From Echeneis naucrates (lineage: Eukaryota > Chordata > Actinopteri > Carangiformes > Echeneidae), in NCBI RefSeq assembly GCF_900963305.1, contig NC_042514.1:15578501-15642500 (forward strand): DNA of 64,000 nucleotides, in the 5' to 3' direction. The position numbers and the translations under genes are program-made. Numbering within the stretch: position 1 is the stretch's first letter; each line of letters opens with the position of its first letter. Under the pieces are notes generated by a model, which saw only the letters and a program-made list of their open reading frames with translations, did no database searches and had not been told where the DNA came from. Below are positions 28,240 through 42,500 of this stretch, piece after piece.

Positions 28240-28302
28240 GACACTGTTAGCTGGGATTGGCTTTAGCACCCCCCCTTACCCCTGATGCATAAGCAGTATA
28301 GC
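28240..28302 (+). repeat. SINE 3' fragment
   Basis: Contains 'agctgggattggctttagca' and 'gcataagcagtatag', the 3' part of the SINE family seen at 21598. Confidence 0.6.
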
Positions 28303-28885
28303 TCATGTTGGTGCAGGTAAAAAAATACCAATTTTACCATTTACTGTTCTTACTATGTTTAAAATGTTTAAAGGTGAAGACATTATGTCTTCATCTGAAT
28401 TTCTGTTTAGTAGGTATTGTTGGCCCTGTGCATCACAGGCTGATAGAAAAGCCAGTGTCCTCTGGCAGTGTAGGAGTAAAATAAAGAGAAGAGCCAACTT
28501 GTTCATGCTGTGAAAATATGGTTATTCAAAGATAGCATTTAAGAAAGAGCAGATCTTTAAAACCTTCTCGTTGGTAAATCTCCAGTGTTGAATAGATACA
28601 GATTTCTTTAGAAATTGTGCACCCAGCGCTGTCAACATTGTTATGAGCATGTCTGTATTCCACTTAGTGGTGTAAATACAGACCTGCAACTGTTTCTCTC
28701 TGCCTGCACGTATCCAGCTGAGGAAAGCAAATTAAATGCACACAAAACCAGCTCAAGTTTGAGAACCCAAAAAATTATTTTAATACATACATGAAAAACA
28801 TGGCTTGGGAAAAATAAAAAACTAAAACAAAATATTTTCTGAAAGCAAAACAGGAGGATAGTTGCAGATTTAAAAGCTTGACTAT

Positions 28886-31800
28886 TTACAACACTATCGT
28901 CAGAGTTTCTGCGACCATTTGAATGGCCCTGAGAGGGTCCACAATGTCTTTGAGTTTGTCCTTCCTCAGAACCCAATCTGGTGCAAACCTGAAAAAAATA
29001 AATAAAATAAGAAATCGGTTAACACTGAAAAACATGCATCTGTCTACATCAGGCAAATTCAGTATATACACACATACTTCGGTGCAGGTGGGGTTTTACG
29101 TGGCGTTGCTTGCACAAAGAAGCTTCCGTTGATTGAGGCGTTCATCTTCTGTTTGATAACAGTTCTTTCTGCATCCATCTTGTGTTTACGTGCTGTGAGC
29201 CGATAAATACTGCGTATTTTATCCAAGGCTTTAGGTAGCTTCATAACCACCTAAGCAAAGTAAAAGCAACAATTCTTTGTATTATTCTGGCATTTAATAA
29301 TTGTGTAAAAATGTATGAAATTATGGAATAGAATTTCAAAAGTCTGTATCTTATAGTCGTTACAGACCATAGTGCGGTGTTTGTCTTGCAGCAGAAGCAC
29401 AAGAAGGAAACAGGCCTTGGTGAAGATGCTGCCCCCCTTTTCTGCCACTTTATCCCCTGCCTTCTCCCGGTATCTTTGCAGCAGATCCAGCAGTGTCTCC
29501 ACTGAGTTTTCCACTGAAAACACGGCCTCAATGGTCTTGTGGTACTGAGAGCAGGGGGAAAAAATAAAAAATCAAGTGAGAAACACTGCAAAAAAGGACG
29601 AAAAGCACATGCAATTCAAGTCAGTAATTTGTTCAGACAAACCCAAAGTAAAAATCTGAGATGTCATAAATGTCATAAAAATATTTTAGTTTAGTTTTAA
29701 AATGCAATAATGAAGGAAATAAATAAATTCCAATGATTCCTTCAGTTTCTTCTCTTGCCTTCTGTCTTTCTATGTGGACAGAAGTACATCGACCAATAAT
29801 ACAAACAATATTATTTGCGCATACACACTGTTTAGGATGAACGGGAAACTATTTGAAATACTATTAAGTTCAATTTTATTTTCTTTTTTTAAAGAGTTAC
29901 TGAAGAGTCATGGAGGAGCTTTGGTTGGTACTTTAAATTGTACAAATGTAATGTTTAAAAAAATTGGTCCCAGGAATGGCATGACCTTACTTCAGGCACA
30001 AAGCATATATTTTAAACCCTGAACACGGGAGCATGATTACATGTTGGTATTACTCAGAGCAGCTCTGGGTCTGAGGTACCTTTGAAAGGTTGAGGAGGAT
30101 TTGAATGGAGAAGGTGATCACATCCATGCAGGGGACACTCCTGTTGCAACAGCGTATTAGTGTGAAAATGACGTTGGTGGCTCCGCTATCTACAAGCCGC
30201 TCGCAGCACTCTGGGGAGAGTCGGGTGGCAATCTCTGTGAACGCACACACAAACAATCTTATCTTAGTGTGAAACCATGTTAACATAATTACACCATAAC
30301 ATTTTTGGTTTAGGGAACATATTAACCACTTTGTGTCAAATATTGCCATTACAAGAAAAATGTTTTTCTTTCATAGTCACTCTTCTCACTGCTCAACTCA
30401 AAACCTCAAGTGTTGATATCAACCTGTCCAAAAGGAAGGAAAACATTTCAAATGGTTTGTTGTTTTTCTAAAGTGTGTCAAGTTGATGAAAACTCAAATA
30501 CATTAATACAATTTAGGAATTATTGAAGGCTGTAGTAGTCTTATAGCTGCTTCTTATGCAGCATTACCAGAAATGACAAAAGCTTACCCAGATTTTTGAG
30601 GGCCTCCAGAATGTAGGAAAAGTGTTTGTATCGAAGGAGGTGGTCGAGGGCAGACGACGTCTTGTTGCACAGTTTGTCCTCGTCTCGGACGCCAGCAGAG
30701 ACTTGACGTAAGCGGTGTCTCAACTTCACCACTTTAGGATTGTCATTCAGTCGACGGGAGCGATGTCCTCTCCACAGAGCCTGGAGTGGGACAGATGGAA
30801 GTTCACCAGTGGTGCGTGGGATTAGGGATTGTTTAGGCTTCTGAGCTAACAGCGTGTAGCAGAAGAAGCTTAACCTTCTTCGCCCTCATACCTTTCATCT
30901 TTTCCAAGCAAATGCTCTGTAATTACTTTATGTTCTGAAGGTGTACTGAGAGAAATCTATTTGTAAGTCCACCAAATGGAAACTTTAGCGTCAATTCCAA
31001 CTCAATGACAGTTTCAGAGAATCCAGTGGTCATCAGAGATGCCGAGAATAAAGTCCACCCTTGGCTGTTCTACCTGAGCTTTGACAATGCCCTGTTGAAC
31101 CCTCGTCTGGCGCTTAAGGAGGAGGAATTTCCTGACAGCTTGCTGGATGATGGATGCAGCTCTGTGGCGACGAGCTAACCAGCACTTGATTGCTCTCTGA
31201 GCTGTAACCACTTTCCTCCTGTCCTCCAGATACCGTCTCCTCTGCTGCCGTGATCTCACCCATCGCTGGAAAAAAAAAAAAAAGGAACACACAACACTTC
31301 ATTAGTTTAACTCTGAATGAATCTTCATTAAGCTTTTACCATAAAACTAAAATTGCCTTGAAAAGAAGCCTTCAGAGCTTTTATCTGTACCTGTATGGTG
31401 ATGACAGAATGAATTTGTCTTTTAGCAGCCTCCAAAGCCCAGTGGGCTCTCAGAGCTCGTTGGATCTTCATGGCACTGAGGTGATGGAAGAGTGCTGATG
31501 TAAAACGGAGCCTTCTCACTGCCTTGGCTGCCTCTAGTACCTGAAAAATGACGACATGCAAAGGATTCTAATAATTTAGTTCAGTCTTTAAGGGCTCACT
31601 TATTGTCCATAAAATTTTGAGTTTAGTTTCCTTTAATTTAAGTTTTATCTGGCTACCACTTGTTAAGGTTTACAACAAAATAAAACACACCAAATGATTT
31701 CTGTGATGAACTAGTTTTAGAATTTAGACCGGCTGTCTGAATGTCAAGGGGGGGGAATAAATAAATAAAAACAATAGAGGTCATTACCTGTCGTCTTCTT

Positions 31801-34800
31801 ATCCAGGCTCTGTATTGTGTCTGAAGCATGATGGCAGCTTGTCTCTTTCGGATGTAATCATTTCTCTCTGACTTGCCGAGCCGTGCTGCCCTAAACCTTC
31901 GTTGAAGTGTCACAGCTGCCTCTCTCTTCCTTTGGAAGATTTGCCTCTGCAGCAAACTTCTCCAGGACAACTGGATCACAATGGCAGCTTGATGTTGCCT
32001 GGTAATTTCCCTCCTGACACACCAGCCTCTAAATGCTGCCTGGAGGATGATGGCGGATTGTTTCAATTTCAGCAGTTTTCCTCTTTCTTGTTTTTGAAGA
32101 ATACAGGAACGGTAATATCGCTGGATGATAATGGCAGACAGTCGCATGGCCTTGAATTTGACTTCCTCTCTGTGCTTTCTGAATAAAGATTGGATCAGAG
32201 TGGCAGCCTGATGTTGAAAAGCAACTTTCCTTCTGACTTGGTGGCCTCTGTATGCTGCCTGAAGGCTGATGACTGCCCTGCGCATTTCCAGGTAGCTTGT
32301 TCTTTGTGTTTTAGCTTCTACAGTTGCCCTATATTTCCTCTGAATGACAAGAACAGACTGCTTCAACTTCAGATACTGCTTTCGTTCGGTGTATGCTCTG
32401 TAAGCTCTCTGGATGACACTGGCAGCACGATGCCTTTGTTGAAGGACTCTCCTGAGTATCACTCCACGAAGGGCAGCTTGTAGATGAACAACAGCTTTTC
32501 TGACCTCTTGGTAATGTTTTCTGTCAATGCTTCTCTGCCTCTGAGCTCTAAACCTCTGCTGTAAAACACAGGCAGCCCAGTGTTGTCTCCTGAAGGCCGC
32601 CTGCTGCTTGTGCCTCTTGAAGTTTGCTTGAATGATTGTAGCTGCCTGGTGTTTCTTGGCAATGTCGGTTCGCACATGATAACCTCTGAAAGCTGCCTGA
32701 AGAACAACAGCAGAATGTCTCATTTTTAAGAAGCTTTCTCTGTCACGCCTTTGGAGAACATGAGCCCGATAGTGTCTCTGGATGATGATGGCTGACAGTC
32801 GCATGGCCTGAAATTTGACTTCCCTTCTGTGCTTTCTGAATACAGACTGAATCACAGTGGCAGCCTGATGCCAGTGAGCGACCTCCTTTCTGACCTGCCA
32901 CCCTCTGCATGCTGCCTGAAGGACAAAAGCTGCTCTGCACATCTTCTGGTATTCCTGCATTTGTCCTTTAGCTGCTACAGTTGCACGGTACCTCCGTTGA
33001 ATAGCAAGGACAGACTGCTTCAATTTCAGATACTGCTTTCGTTGACGATGAGCTTTGTAGGCTCTCTGGATAACACTGGCAGCATGGTGCATTTTTTTAA
33101 CAGTTTGTCTTGATTTCATTCCACGGAATGCAGCCTGTAACACAATGGCTGCATCTCTGCAGTTATGATAACACTTTAATTGAAGGTTTCTCTGCCTCTG
33201 AGCTCTAAACCTCTGCTGTAAAACACAGGCAGCCCAGTGTTGTCTCCTGAAGGCCACCTGCTGCTTGTGCCTCTTGAAGTTTGCTTGAATGATTGTAGCT
33301 GCCTGGTGTTTCTTGGCAATGTCGGTTCGCACATGATAACCTCTGAAAGCTGCCTGAAGAACAACAGCAGAATGTCTCATTTTTAAGAAGCTTTCTCTGT
33401 CACGCCTTTGGAGAACATGAGCCCGATAGTGTCTCTGGATGATGATGGCTGACAGTCGCATGGCCTGAAATTTGACTTCCCTTCTGTGCTTTCTGAATAA
33501 AGATTGGATCAGAGTGGCAGCCTGATGTTGAAAAGCAACTTTCCTTCTGACTTGGTGGCCTCTGTATGCTGCCTGAAGGCTGATGACTGCCCTGCGCATT
33601 TCCAGGTAGCTTGTTCTTTGTGTTTTAGCTTCTACAGTTGCCCTATATTTCCTCTGAATGACAAGAACAGACTGCTTCAACTTCAGATACTGCTTTCGTT
33701 CGGTGTATGCTCTGTAAGCTCTCTGGATGACACTGGCAGCACGATGCCTTTGTTGAAGGACTCTCCTGAGTATCACTCCACGAAGGGCAGCTTGTAGATG
33801 AACAACAGCTTTTCTGACCTCTTGGTAATGTTTTCTGTCAATGCTTCTCTGCCTCTGAGCTCTAAACCTCTGCTGTAAAACACAGGCAGCCCAGTGTTGT
33901 CTCCTGAAGGCCGCCTGCTGCTTGTGCCTCTTGAAGTTTGCTTGAATGATTGTAGCTGCCTGGTGTTTCTTGGCAATGTCGGTTCGCACATGATAACCTC
34001 TGAAAGCTGCCTGAAGAACAACAGCAGAATGTCTCATTTTTAAGAAGCTTTCTCTGTCACGCCTTTGGAGAACATGAGCCCGATAGTGTCTCTGGATGAT
34101 GATGGCTGACAGTCGCATGGCCTGAAATTTGACTTCCCTTCTGTGCTTTCTGAATACAGACTGAATCACAGTGGCAGCCTGATGCCAGTGAGCGACCTCC
34201 TTTCTGACCTGCCACCCTCTGCATGCTGCCTGAAGGACAAAAGCTGCTCTGCGCATCTTCTGGTATTCCTGCATTTGTCCTTTAGCTGCTACAGTTGCAC
34301 GGTACCTCCGCTGAATGGTGAGGACAGAGGATTTTAAGGCCAGATACCCACTTCGTTCACAGTGGGCTTTGTAGGCTCTCTGGATAATGCTGGAAGCCCG
34401 ATGCCTCTCTGCCATAATACGTCTGCATTTCATTCCACGGAATGCAGCTTGTAGGACAATGGCCGCATTTCTCTTGACACTGAGAGCTTGCATCGCCTCT
34501 CTCATGTCTTTATTGGCTCTGTAACGTGCTTGGGAAACGTTGGCAGCCCAGCACAACCTTTTGTAATAGAACCTCTGTTGGTACATTCGGAAGTGAGACT
34601 GGATTTTTACAGCTGCTGTGTGCTGGAGACGCAACTGTTTTCTGACTACATACCCTCTGTAGGCTGCCTGCAGACAAATGACTGCTCTACGCTTTGACAG
34701 ATACTGTAAACGGCGCTTTCTTGCCATGGTCACTGCTCTGTATCTTTGCTGACAGACCAAAGCTGCAGCCTTCATAGCTACAAATCTTCTTCTATCTCTG

Positions 34801-36504
34801 ATTGTGAGGAATTTTCTCTGAATGATTGTGGCAGCTTGGTGCATCTCTGCAACCTTCCTCCTAGCCCTGTGACTACGATATGCTGCCTGGATGACCACAG
34901 TTGCAGATTTAATTGCTCTGTATCGCTGCAGCTGTTGGTCCCTGAGCATTTTGGCTCTGTAGCGTTCCTGAATAATAATCGTAGCACACTTGGTGGCAAG
35001 GTATCCCATACGGATTCTGTACATCCTGAACTGAGCCTGGATTGCTATGGCAGCGTTGTGCTTCTTTTTTAAGACTTCTCTTACTCTTCGTCCTCTGTAG
35101 AGAGCTTGTATCTTTATGGCTGCCTGCTTTAGGTTTCTGTACTCATTTTGCTGTGCTCTGCAGAGCAGAAGAGCTCTGAATCGACTTTGGGTGATAATTG
35201 CTGCACTTTGGAGGAGAAAGTATCGTTTCCTACATAAAAACATCCGAACTGAAGACTGAATGATGGTTGCAGCCTGGTTCTTTTTCTTTAGCTCTGTCCT
35301 GACTTGCATGCCTCTGAATCCAGCTTGAATAGCAACACAAGCTGCCCTTTTGCATAGGTATGCTTCTCTCATCTCCTTTCCAGCCACATTAGCTCTGTAG
35401 TGACGTTGTATGACTAGAGCAGCTGCCTTCTTTGACCTGTACTCTGCTTGCGCTTTGTGTTTGCGGTAGTAAGCTTGTATCTTAGTTGCACATAGACGCA
35501 AATGTTTTATCCTTTTTCTGTCAGCTCTGCCTCTCCAGTTGGCTTGCACAACAAGTGCAGCATTCCTAAGAGCCTCGAAATCCCTCATTGTCTTACGAGC
35601 CACAAGTGTGGCTCTGTACTTTTGCTGTATTGCAACTACTGCTTTTCTCAGAGCGAGGTAGCGTCTTCGGGCTGCGTTCCTCCTAAAAGCTGCCTGGATA
35701 ACTGTTGCCGCCCTGTGCCACTTTTTCACTGACTCTCGAGCCACTTTTCCACGATAAGCTGCCTGTATAGTAATAGCAACATATCTCATCCTCACAAACA
35801 TTTGCCTTTCTAGATCTCTTTTCACAGTGGCCCTGAACCAGCGCTGAATTATGACTGCAGCACATCTCATCTTTGCCAGCTGTTTTCTGACAATATGCCC
35901 TCTAAGGGCACTTTGGATGACAACAGCTGAGTGCTGCTGCAGCTTCAACATTTTAAAGCAGCACCTCTGCACGTGACCTCTGTACTGAGCTTGAATGAAA
36001 AGAGCACTTCTTTTGATCTTGTTGTACTGATGGAGACTCCTCTGCATTCTGTACCAGGACTGAATCCTTACAGCTGCGGTTGTTTTTTTGGCCATTTTTT
36101 CTCTGTACCATTTTTTGAAGACAGATTGTATCACTTTGGCAGCACAGTTTTCTTTCTCCGTTTTACAGGCTTTCCATCTTCTGTACCCCCTTTGTAATGT
36201 CACCACTGCGTTTCGAAGCAACTGATAAGATTCCCGAGCTCTTCTTCCAGCAGCCCATGCTCGTGAGTGCTTCTGAAGGACTGTTGCTGCCCTGTAGATT
36301 TTTCCATAAGCAGAGGCTGCATTTTGCATTCGCCATTGTGCTTGGACAACAATGGTGTAATATCTGAGGCGTTGGTAATTCCTCATAACTGAAAACATTC
36401 TCCACTGAGCCTGCATGGACAAGAAAAGAATTGAAAATAAGAATATTTTCAGCATTTTCCATTCTGATTCTTAATCAGCAAAACCACACTTAATTTGAAA
36501 CTAC

Positions 36505-36536
<32 letters not shown>

Positions 36537-39500
36537 AAATACATAAATACATTTGTCTCACATGTATAAAACAACCAACCGGAAGCAAGAACTTCCATGG
36601 ACATATTAAAATAAAGTATAAATAAATATAAATACTTGCATATTGCAAGACTTACATTCTTCCAAATGATGCATATGTAATGACCACCTACCTGGATGGT
36701 AGTTGCTGCTTCATCCTGCAGAGCCCGAAGTTTGGCCTCTCTCTTCAGCCTCTGTCTTCTGCGTACCACATAGCCTCTCCACAGTGCCTGGATGATAATA
36801 GCTGCTTGATTCTTCTTCTTGGCTCTGCGTTTCTGGAGAAAATTCCTCACAGCTAACTGGATTTTCACAGCTGCCATGTTTCTTTCCTGTATCCAAACAA
36901 AAATCAACAAACAAGATAATGATTTTTGTGCGTATTTCTATACCAAATATCAAACACAATGTGGTGCAAAGTGGAAGACAGAGTGAAGGTGAGATCAATT
37001 CTTTTCCTTTTTAAACCAGTTAAATTTGGCAGGTTTCTTGGGGTTGTGAAAACATAACTCTGTTTATGTTATTATGACAAAAAGCTGCTCATTTATTTAT
37101 CCAGTGGGGCACTTCAAATCATAAATTGACTAGCTTATGAAGCCAGAGGCCATTTGAAGAATTGTGGTATCAGTGAGATCAGAGTGTTCGCCTTTTCAGC
37201 TCCTTTGGTTGTCATTTAGATACATTGTTAGTATGATATTATTGATCCAAGCCAATTTAAGCATCAAGAGGACAAATTCATTTTCATCTTTGTGCAGAAG
37301 ATTGACCAACCAACTTTCAAATGGCATTCTTTAGTTTTTAACTGTGATAAAATGTGCTCCATAATAAAACTAAATTCAACAGCAATAGCAGGAGTGCGTT
37401 TGAATAGCATCTTAAATTAAATATTTGAATGACTTTCCTATAGAACTACTACGCAAACCTTGTAGAGCTGTAGATCTTTCTTCAGTCTGTATTTCCTCCA
37501 AGCTCCCTGTATGACCCGAGCTGCTCGGGTTTCATTCCGCAGGTCCAGCAGACGAGCACATAAGAAAGTCAGGTAAGACATCACAACCTGGAAATAAAAA
37601 CCATGGAATGAGGGCATGAATGAAGTATTTTACTTTGGTCTTGAAACCAATTTTAGGGTTAGAAATGTTCCTACTTTAAAGATTTAACAATGAATTTAGA
37701 TCAATAACTGTTTTCATGGTGGAACTGTACAAAAAAATCTTAATACTCAGTGACAAACTGAAAGACTTTGGGTGTTCTGCTAATTGAGATATTATGCATC
37801 ATGAAGTGTTTGGCAGATCAATAATAATGGGTTTCAGATGCAGTCATGTTTGTTATTACAGTGCAGGTAAACATGTTAACCAATTATAAGTGGCTGTTTC
37901 TATTTAAGTGTGGTCCTGCAGAGAGCGAGGGGGGAAGAAAAAAAAAAAAGAAAGACAAAAAAACCCTTGAGTCTGTTCTCACCTTCTCATTTGGAATTGT
38001 GTTGGACATGTCAGCTGGGTTGATCATGGCAGGAACTCCACCCAGGAAAGCCACAGCTGTATTGACTAGTCTGAAGTTTCTTTTTTCATTTTCCAGTAGC
38101 TCTTTAAATTCTACTGATGGAGAATCTGGGCCTGTACACAAAATAGCACGGATACTGTCATCAAGATAAAAAAAAAAACAAAAAAAAAACAAACAGGTTG
38201 TCTTCTCTCCAGTTTCTTCACTGCCTCTATTAGAAGACAAACATACAGGCTCACAAATTTTTGATTTACCCACTAAGCCTTGAAATGCTATAACTAAAAG
38301 TTGCTAAATATTACGCAATTGAGACTAAAAAGAATTTCCAAAGCGACGCTAGTGTAAGAAATACCTAAAAACTCTCCTCTTTGCTTTTTTCCAGTAAAAA
38401 CAACAGATGGGTTTTCTCTTGGCAAAAATTATTGATTGTATGAAGCATATAGGACGTCAAATTATGGTCTATTCCATATGATTCTTCAGAGAATTCCCCT
38501 CAATTTCTTTCTGACACTGTAATGTCAAACAAATGTCTGTGTGGCCCACAAGTGATGCGTCCACATAAATTTTAATAAAACAGGTAAATTCATAAAGACA
38601 CAAAGCTAACATGTACCATTCAGGTCTGTTGGCAAGGAGTCAAAGGAGGTGTCGGAGTCACTGGCTGAGCAGGTGAGCTCCAGGCGGCCCCTTGGTGAGC
38701 ACTCAACAGTCTGTGTGGTGCTCAGACTTAAGGCCTCCTCTGGAAGGAGACCGGGGTGGTAGTGGTGGATGAGGTAGCAGAGGATGCGGCCATCCGAGAA
38801 CGTCACAGTGAAGTTCTCCACCTGCACAGACAGACAACCGACTTCTTTTGGTTTCTTGCCATAAAAGGTGGTGGTGACTGTCACTTGACAAGGGCTTCTG
38901 CCTTCGTTGTGTTTACAGGATTAGACGTTTTAATATATTTTTATAAACAATGCTCTTCGTGGCTATAATGACTTGCTATTAAGAAGTGATGAACTAGGAT
39001 CAACTGTTAAGTGAGTTTACTTTGACAGAGGAAATAAACCTTTAATGTGGCCTGCCTGTAAGGCACTTAAAGGCACCTTCAAGGTTCTTCCACACTGGCT
39101 TCCCTTTTTAGAACCTGGAGACCATGTTCATTTTTACATAAAGTCTGTGATAAAACTACAATGGTGGAGTAGGTCAACAAAGTAACACATCCAGGTTGGA
39201 AAGAAACAGTGAAACCATCGCCAGAGCCACAAATTTAAATCCAAGCATGCTGGAATTGAAATGATCAAACTCACCCTGAGATTGTAGAAGTCACACACAG
39301 CCCGGACCCACTCCATCAGCAGGGTAATCTTGGTGCTGCTATGCTCATATGGTACCTGGGTCTTTGTGGGACTCAGCTGAAGGCCGCGATCAGCCCTCAG
39401 AGACATTAGTCTCCGTTTGGTCTTCAAGGCTCTCTTTAGGAAACTAATCTCTTCCCTCAACTGATCTTCATCCAAAATGACCTCCACCTTCATAGAATAT

Positions 39501-42500
39501 TTGGCAACATCTTAAAATTTGAATCTTCTCACAGGATAAAAAAAATAAATAAATAGTGTGCTAGTCAAGTCAGATACATACATGAAATGTGAAGATGATT
39601 TTCCACAAGAGGCTCAATGTCTTCTCTCTGTGTCCATCCACAATATCTCTTGACTCAACGGTAGAGCCTGAAAAATCAGATAATGCCTGAATACCTCATG
39701 CAGGGAAACTGCAACAAGTATTGCTCACAATTGCAGAACTACAACTTTTACATTAAACTATAAACTGATGAAGACTTATATCAATTCCAAAAAAAAAAAA
39801 AAAAAGAAGTGTTAAGAAAAGAAGAGCTGGTTCCATTTTATTGCATCCGTTTTTTTGATGTGCAATTATTCCAACAAAAAAAATTATATTAAAAAAGTAA
39901 TAATAATGAGCTGTTATTAACTGAGTTTTTCCCCATGACACTTTACAGAATAACTCATAATAAAATAAACATATTAAAATAAAACAAAAACTGACTGATA
40001 ATGATAAACGTAATTTAAGGCCTTACAGGATAGTTCACTTTATGTTGTATCGTTATAGTCATGTGACCTCTTTAGACAACAAATACAACTATCACTTTAA
40101 GATCTCATGTTAAATAAAGTGAGATATGGTCACGTTTTTAAATTTTGATAAATACTGTGAAAGTATAAAATCCATGGACAAAATACACACAACTCATAAT
40201 GAAAACATGGTGGCTTAAAGCTGGCCATCAAGACTTCTGCTACTTAGTGTCAAAACCTCTAACCTCCGCTCATACCAACCATTCTTCTGTGCAGGAATGT
40301 TTTCCTGACACATATTTTATTTGACCACTCAGTCAGCCAGCTAAAAGAGACGCTCAGACACTCTTCTCTGATTGGTTCAGCAACCTGTTCTTTTACCTGC
40401 TACCTGAGTAGCATGTGAAAGCGCAGATGTAAAAGTACATTGAGATGGTTTTTGGCAATTAAAATCAAAAAAAATATCCTCTTATGTTTATCAAAACGTC
40501 CCATAAATTCAGGATAATTGTAGACGCAAATTGTTTTTTTTTTTTTTTTTTAACTGTGCAATGACTCAAAGCATGAAGTCTATCTGTTCTGCGATTTATT
40601 CAATGCTTTTCTTTCCTGGACTGTTTAGTTGCAATAAGACTGCAGGGGAATTGATGGGAATGTTCTTTCAGGCTGAGAGTTCCCTCATTTTGCTCTTTGC
40701 TCAGGAAGAAAATTACCATGTTCATCTCTGAGGTCGACCCCTTTGCTTTTGAGCACTTGTAGAGCGATGTCAACGTTGTGAACCTTCTGCAAGCGGCTGA
40801 TGGCTGGTAAACGGAGTTTTGCTGACAAACCCCAGTCCTGGATGAGGAGCTCCATCACACGTCTGGAAGGAAATCCAAAATTAAAAGAACTGATTCTAAA
40901 GATGATCCATAAAATGTTTTGCTTGCCTCATTTTTTGACATCATGTTACTGTTGCGATTTTTTGCTTTACAACAAATCTCATTGTTTGAAACACTCAAAT
41001 CACTGCTGGCTACAAAGTACATAATTATAAACAACAATGCAAGCTACGACTTCATAAGCTATTATGCTGTGAAACTATTTTATTTTAACCTTTGAAAAAT
41101 AAGCAGTAGAAAACTTTGGTGTTGAGTTTAGGGTTTACACATATATTTTATAGTTTGAACAAAAAAGCTCAGTGTAAAATATAAAAGCTTGAAAATGTGA
41201 TTGTACATTACCGGGAAGACACATACACATTGTTGCTTTCTGCAGCCTGACCAAGGCTCAGCAAATCGCATTACATTCATGAAGTCTCACTCACACTAAA
41301 CGAATGCCGCATTTCAAGTCAACTGCCAAATTCTTCACAGCGAAATTGAACTCATCCAAAGGCATCTGAACATGAGAGACAGGTAGTCCAAGGTAGCCAA
41401 GGTGTCGGGGAAGGATTCCCTCACCACTGAGGAAGTCCCTGGAGAAGGCTAGAAGCAGGTCTTTACTCGCCTATGCAAGAGAGGGAGAGAAAAAATAAAT
41501 ATATACACACTAACTAATTTATTTATATATATATAGTTAAAAGTTAATGTATATGCATGTATGTATAAACAATGGGGAGGCTTTGGAACTACCTTGAACT
41601 CTGCATCAACACAGAACAGACAGGGGTCATGCTCAATCAGCCGAGACTCTTTGGCCTTATCCAGGAAACACACCAGCAAAAGCAGCTTCTTCAGTGTAAA
41701 GCGAGACAGCGCCTCCTCATGGCCTAACCCAGAAAAGTTGAAAAGAGTCCCTTTTTGGTCAACTGCATAAGGGTTTTGGTTCATTGGTTTCTCTTAAGAC
41801 CTGATAGTAACTATAACCTTCAGTTCAGTCAATACAACACTCGTCCACTCTTGAATTACCATCTTTGTAAAGATGAGGAACTTTGGCATGTCTGAACTCA
41901 GCTGCAATGTCTGGATTCCACAACAGCCGCTGCATGATGAACATAGCCAGACCCAAGGCGTCGCTGTTGCTCTCTAGTGAGATCAACTCACCATAGATTG
42001 TCTGAGAATAAGTAACACTGAGCTTAGCATTAATGGTAAAGACATTAGTGACATAATTTGCAGCAATAGCAGCAGAAGAAAACACAATGTATCAGAATAC
42101 CTCAAGCCCTATTCGTAACCACAACGGATTGTATGAAAGAAGCCAGTTCAGGACTTTTCGGCGTTCACCTGAAATTTTGGAAAGAAAAATAAATAATAAA
42201 TAATAACACAAGTAATAATTCAATCATTAATTCAATCACCTGGTTTTTCCCCAGGGTTTAGAAGGCATTTCAGAGATTTTGCCGAACCGACACCAACGGG
42301 ATTCATAATTACCTATGTCCTTCCACAAGTGGCGGTCTTTTCGGATGAGTAGGCGCTTGGCCTCAACCTCCAGTTCGAGCTTCTGAATAGCTCTGACCAT
42401 TGGCTCAGATGTGAACAGTTGGCAGGCAGAACGACGGAGGCGGTTCAGCTTCCGCCGTGCGGTGTAGGTGCTGAAGGACATCTCCTCTTTGGTGGGAGCT

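Noticed and set aside
32190-32483. Repeated plus-strand open frames (about 97 aa) inside the aspm IQ exon, with an identical copy at 33504-33797
   Set aside because: They are antisense shadows of the duplicated IQ coding sequence, with no gene structure of their own.
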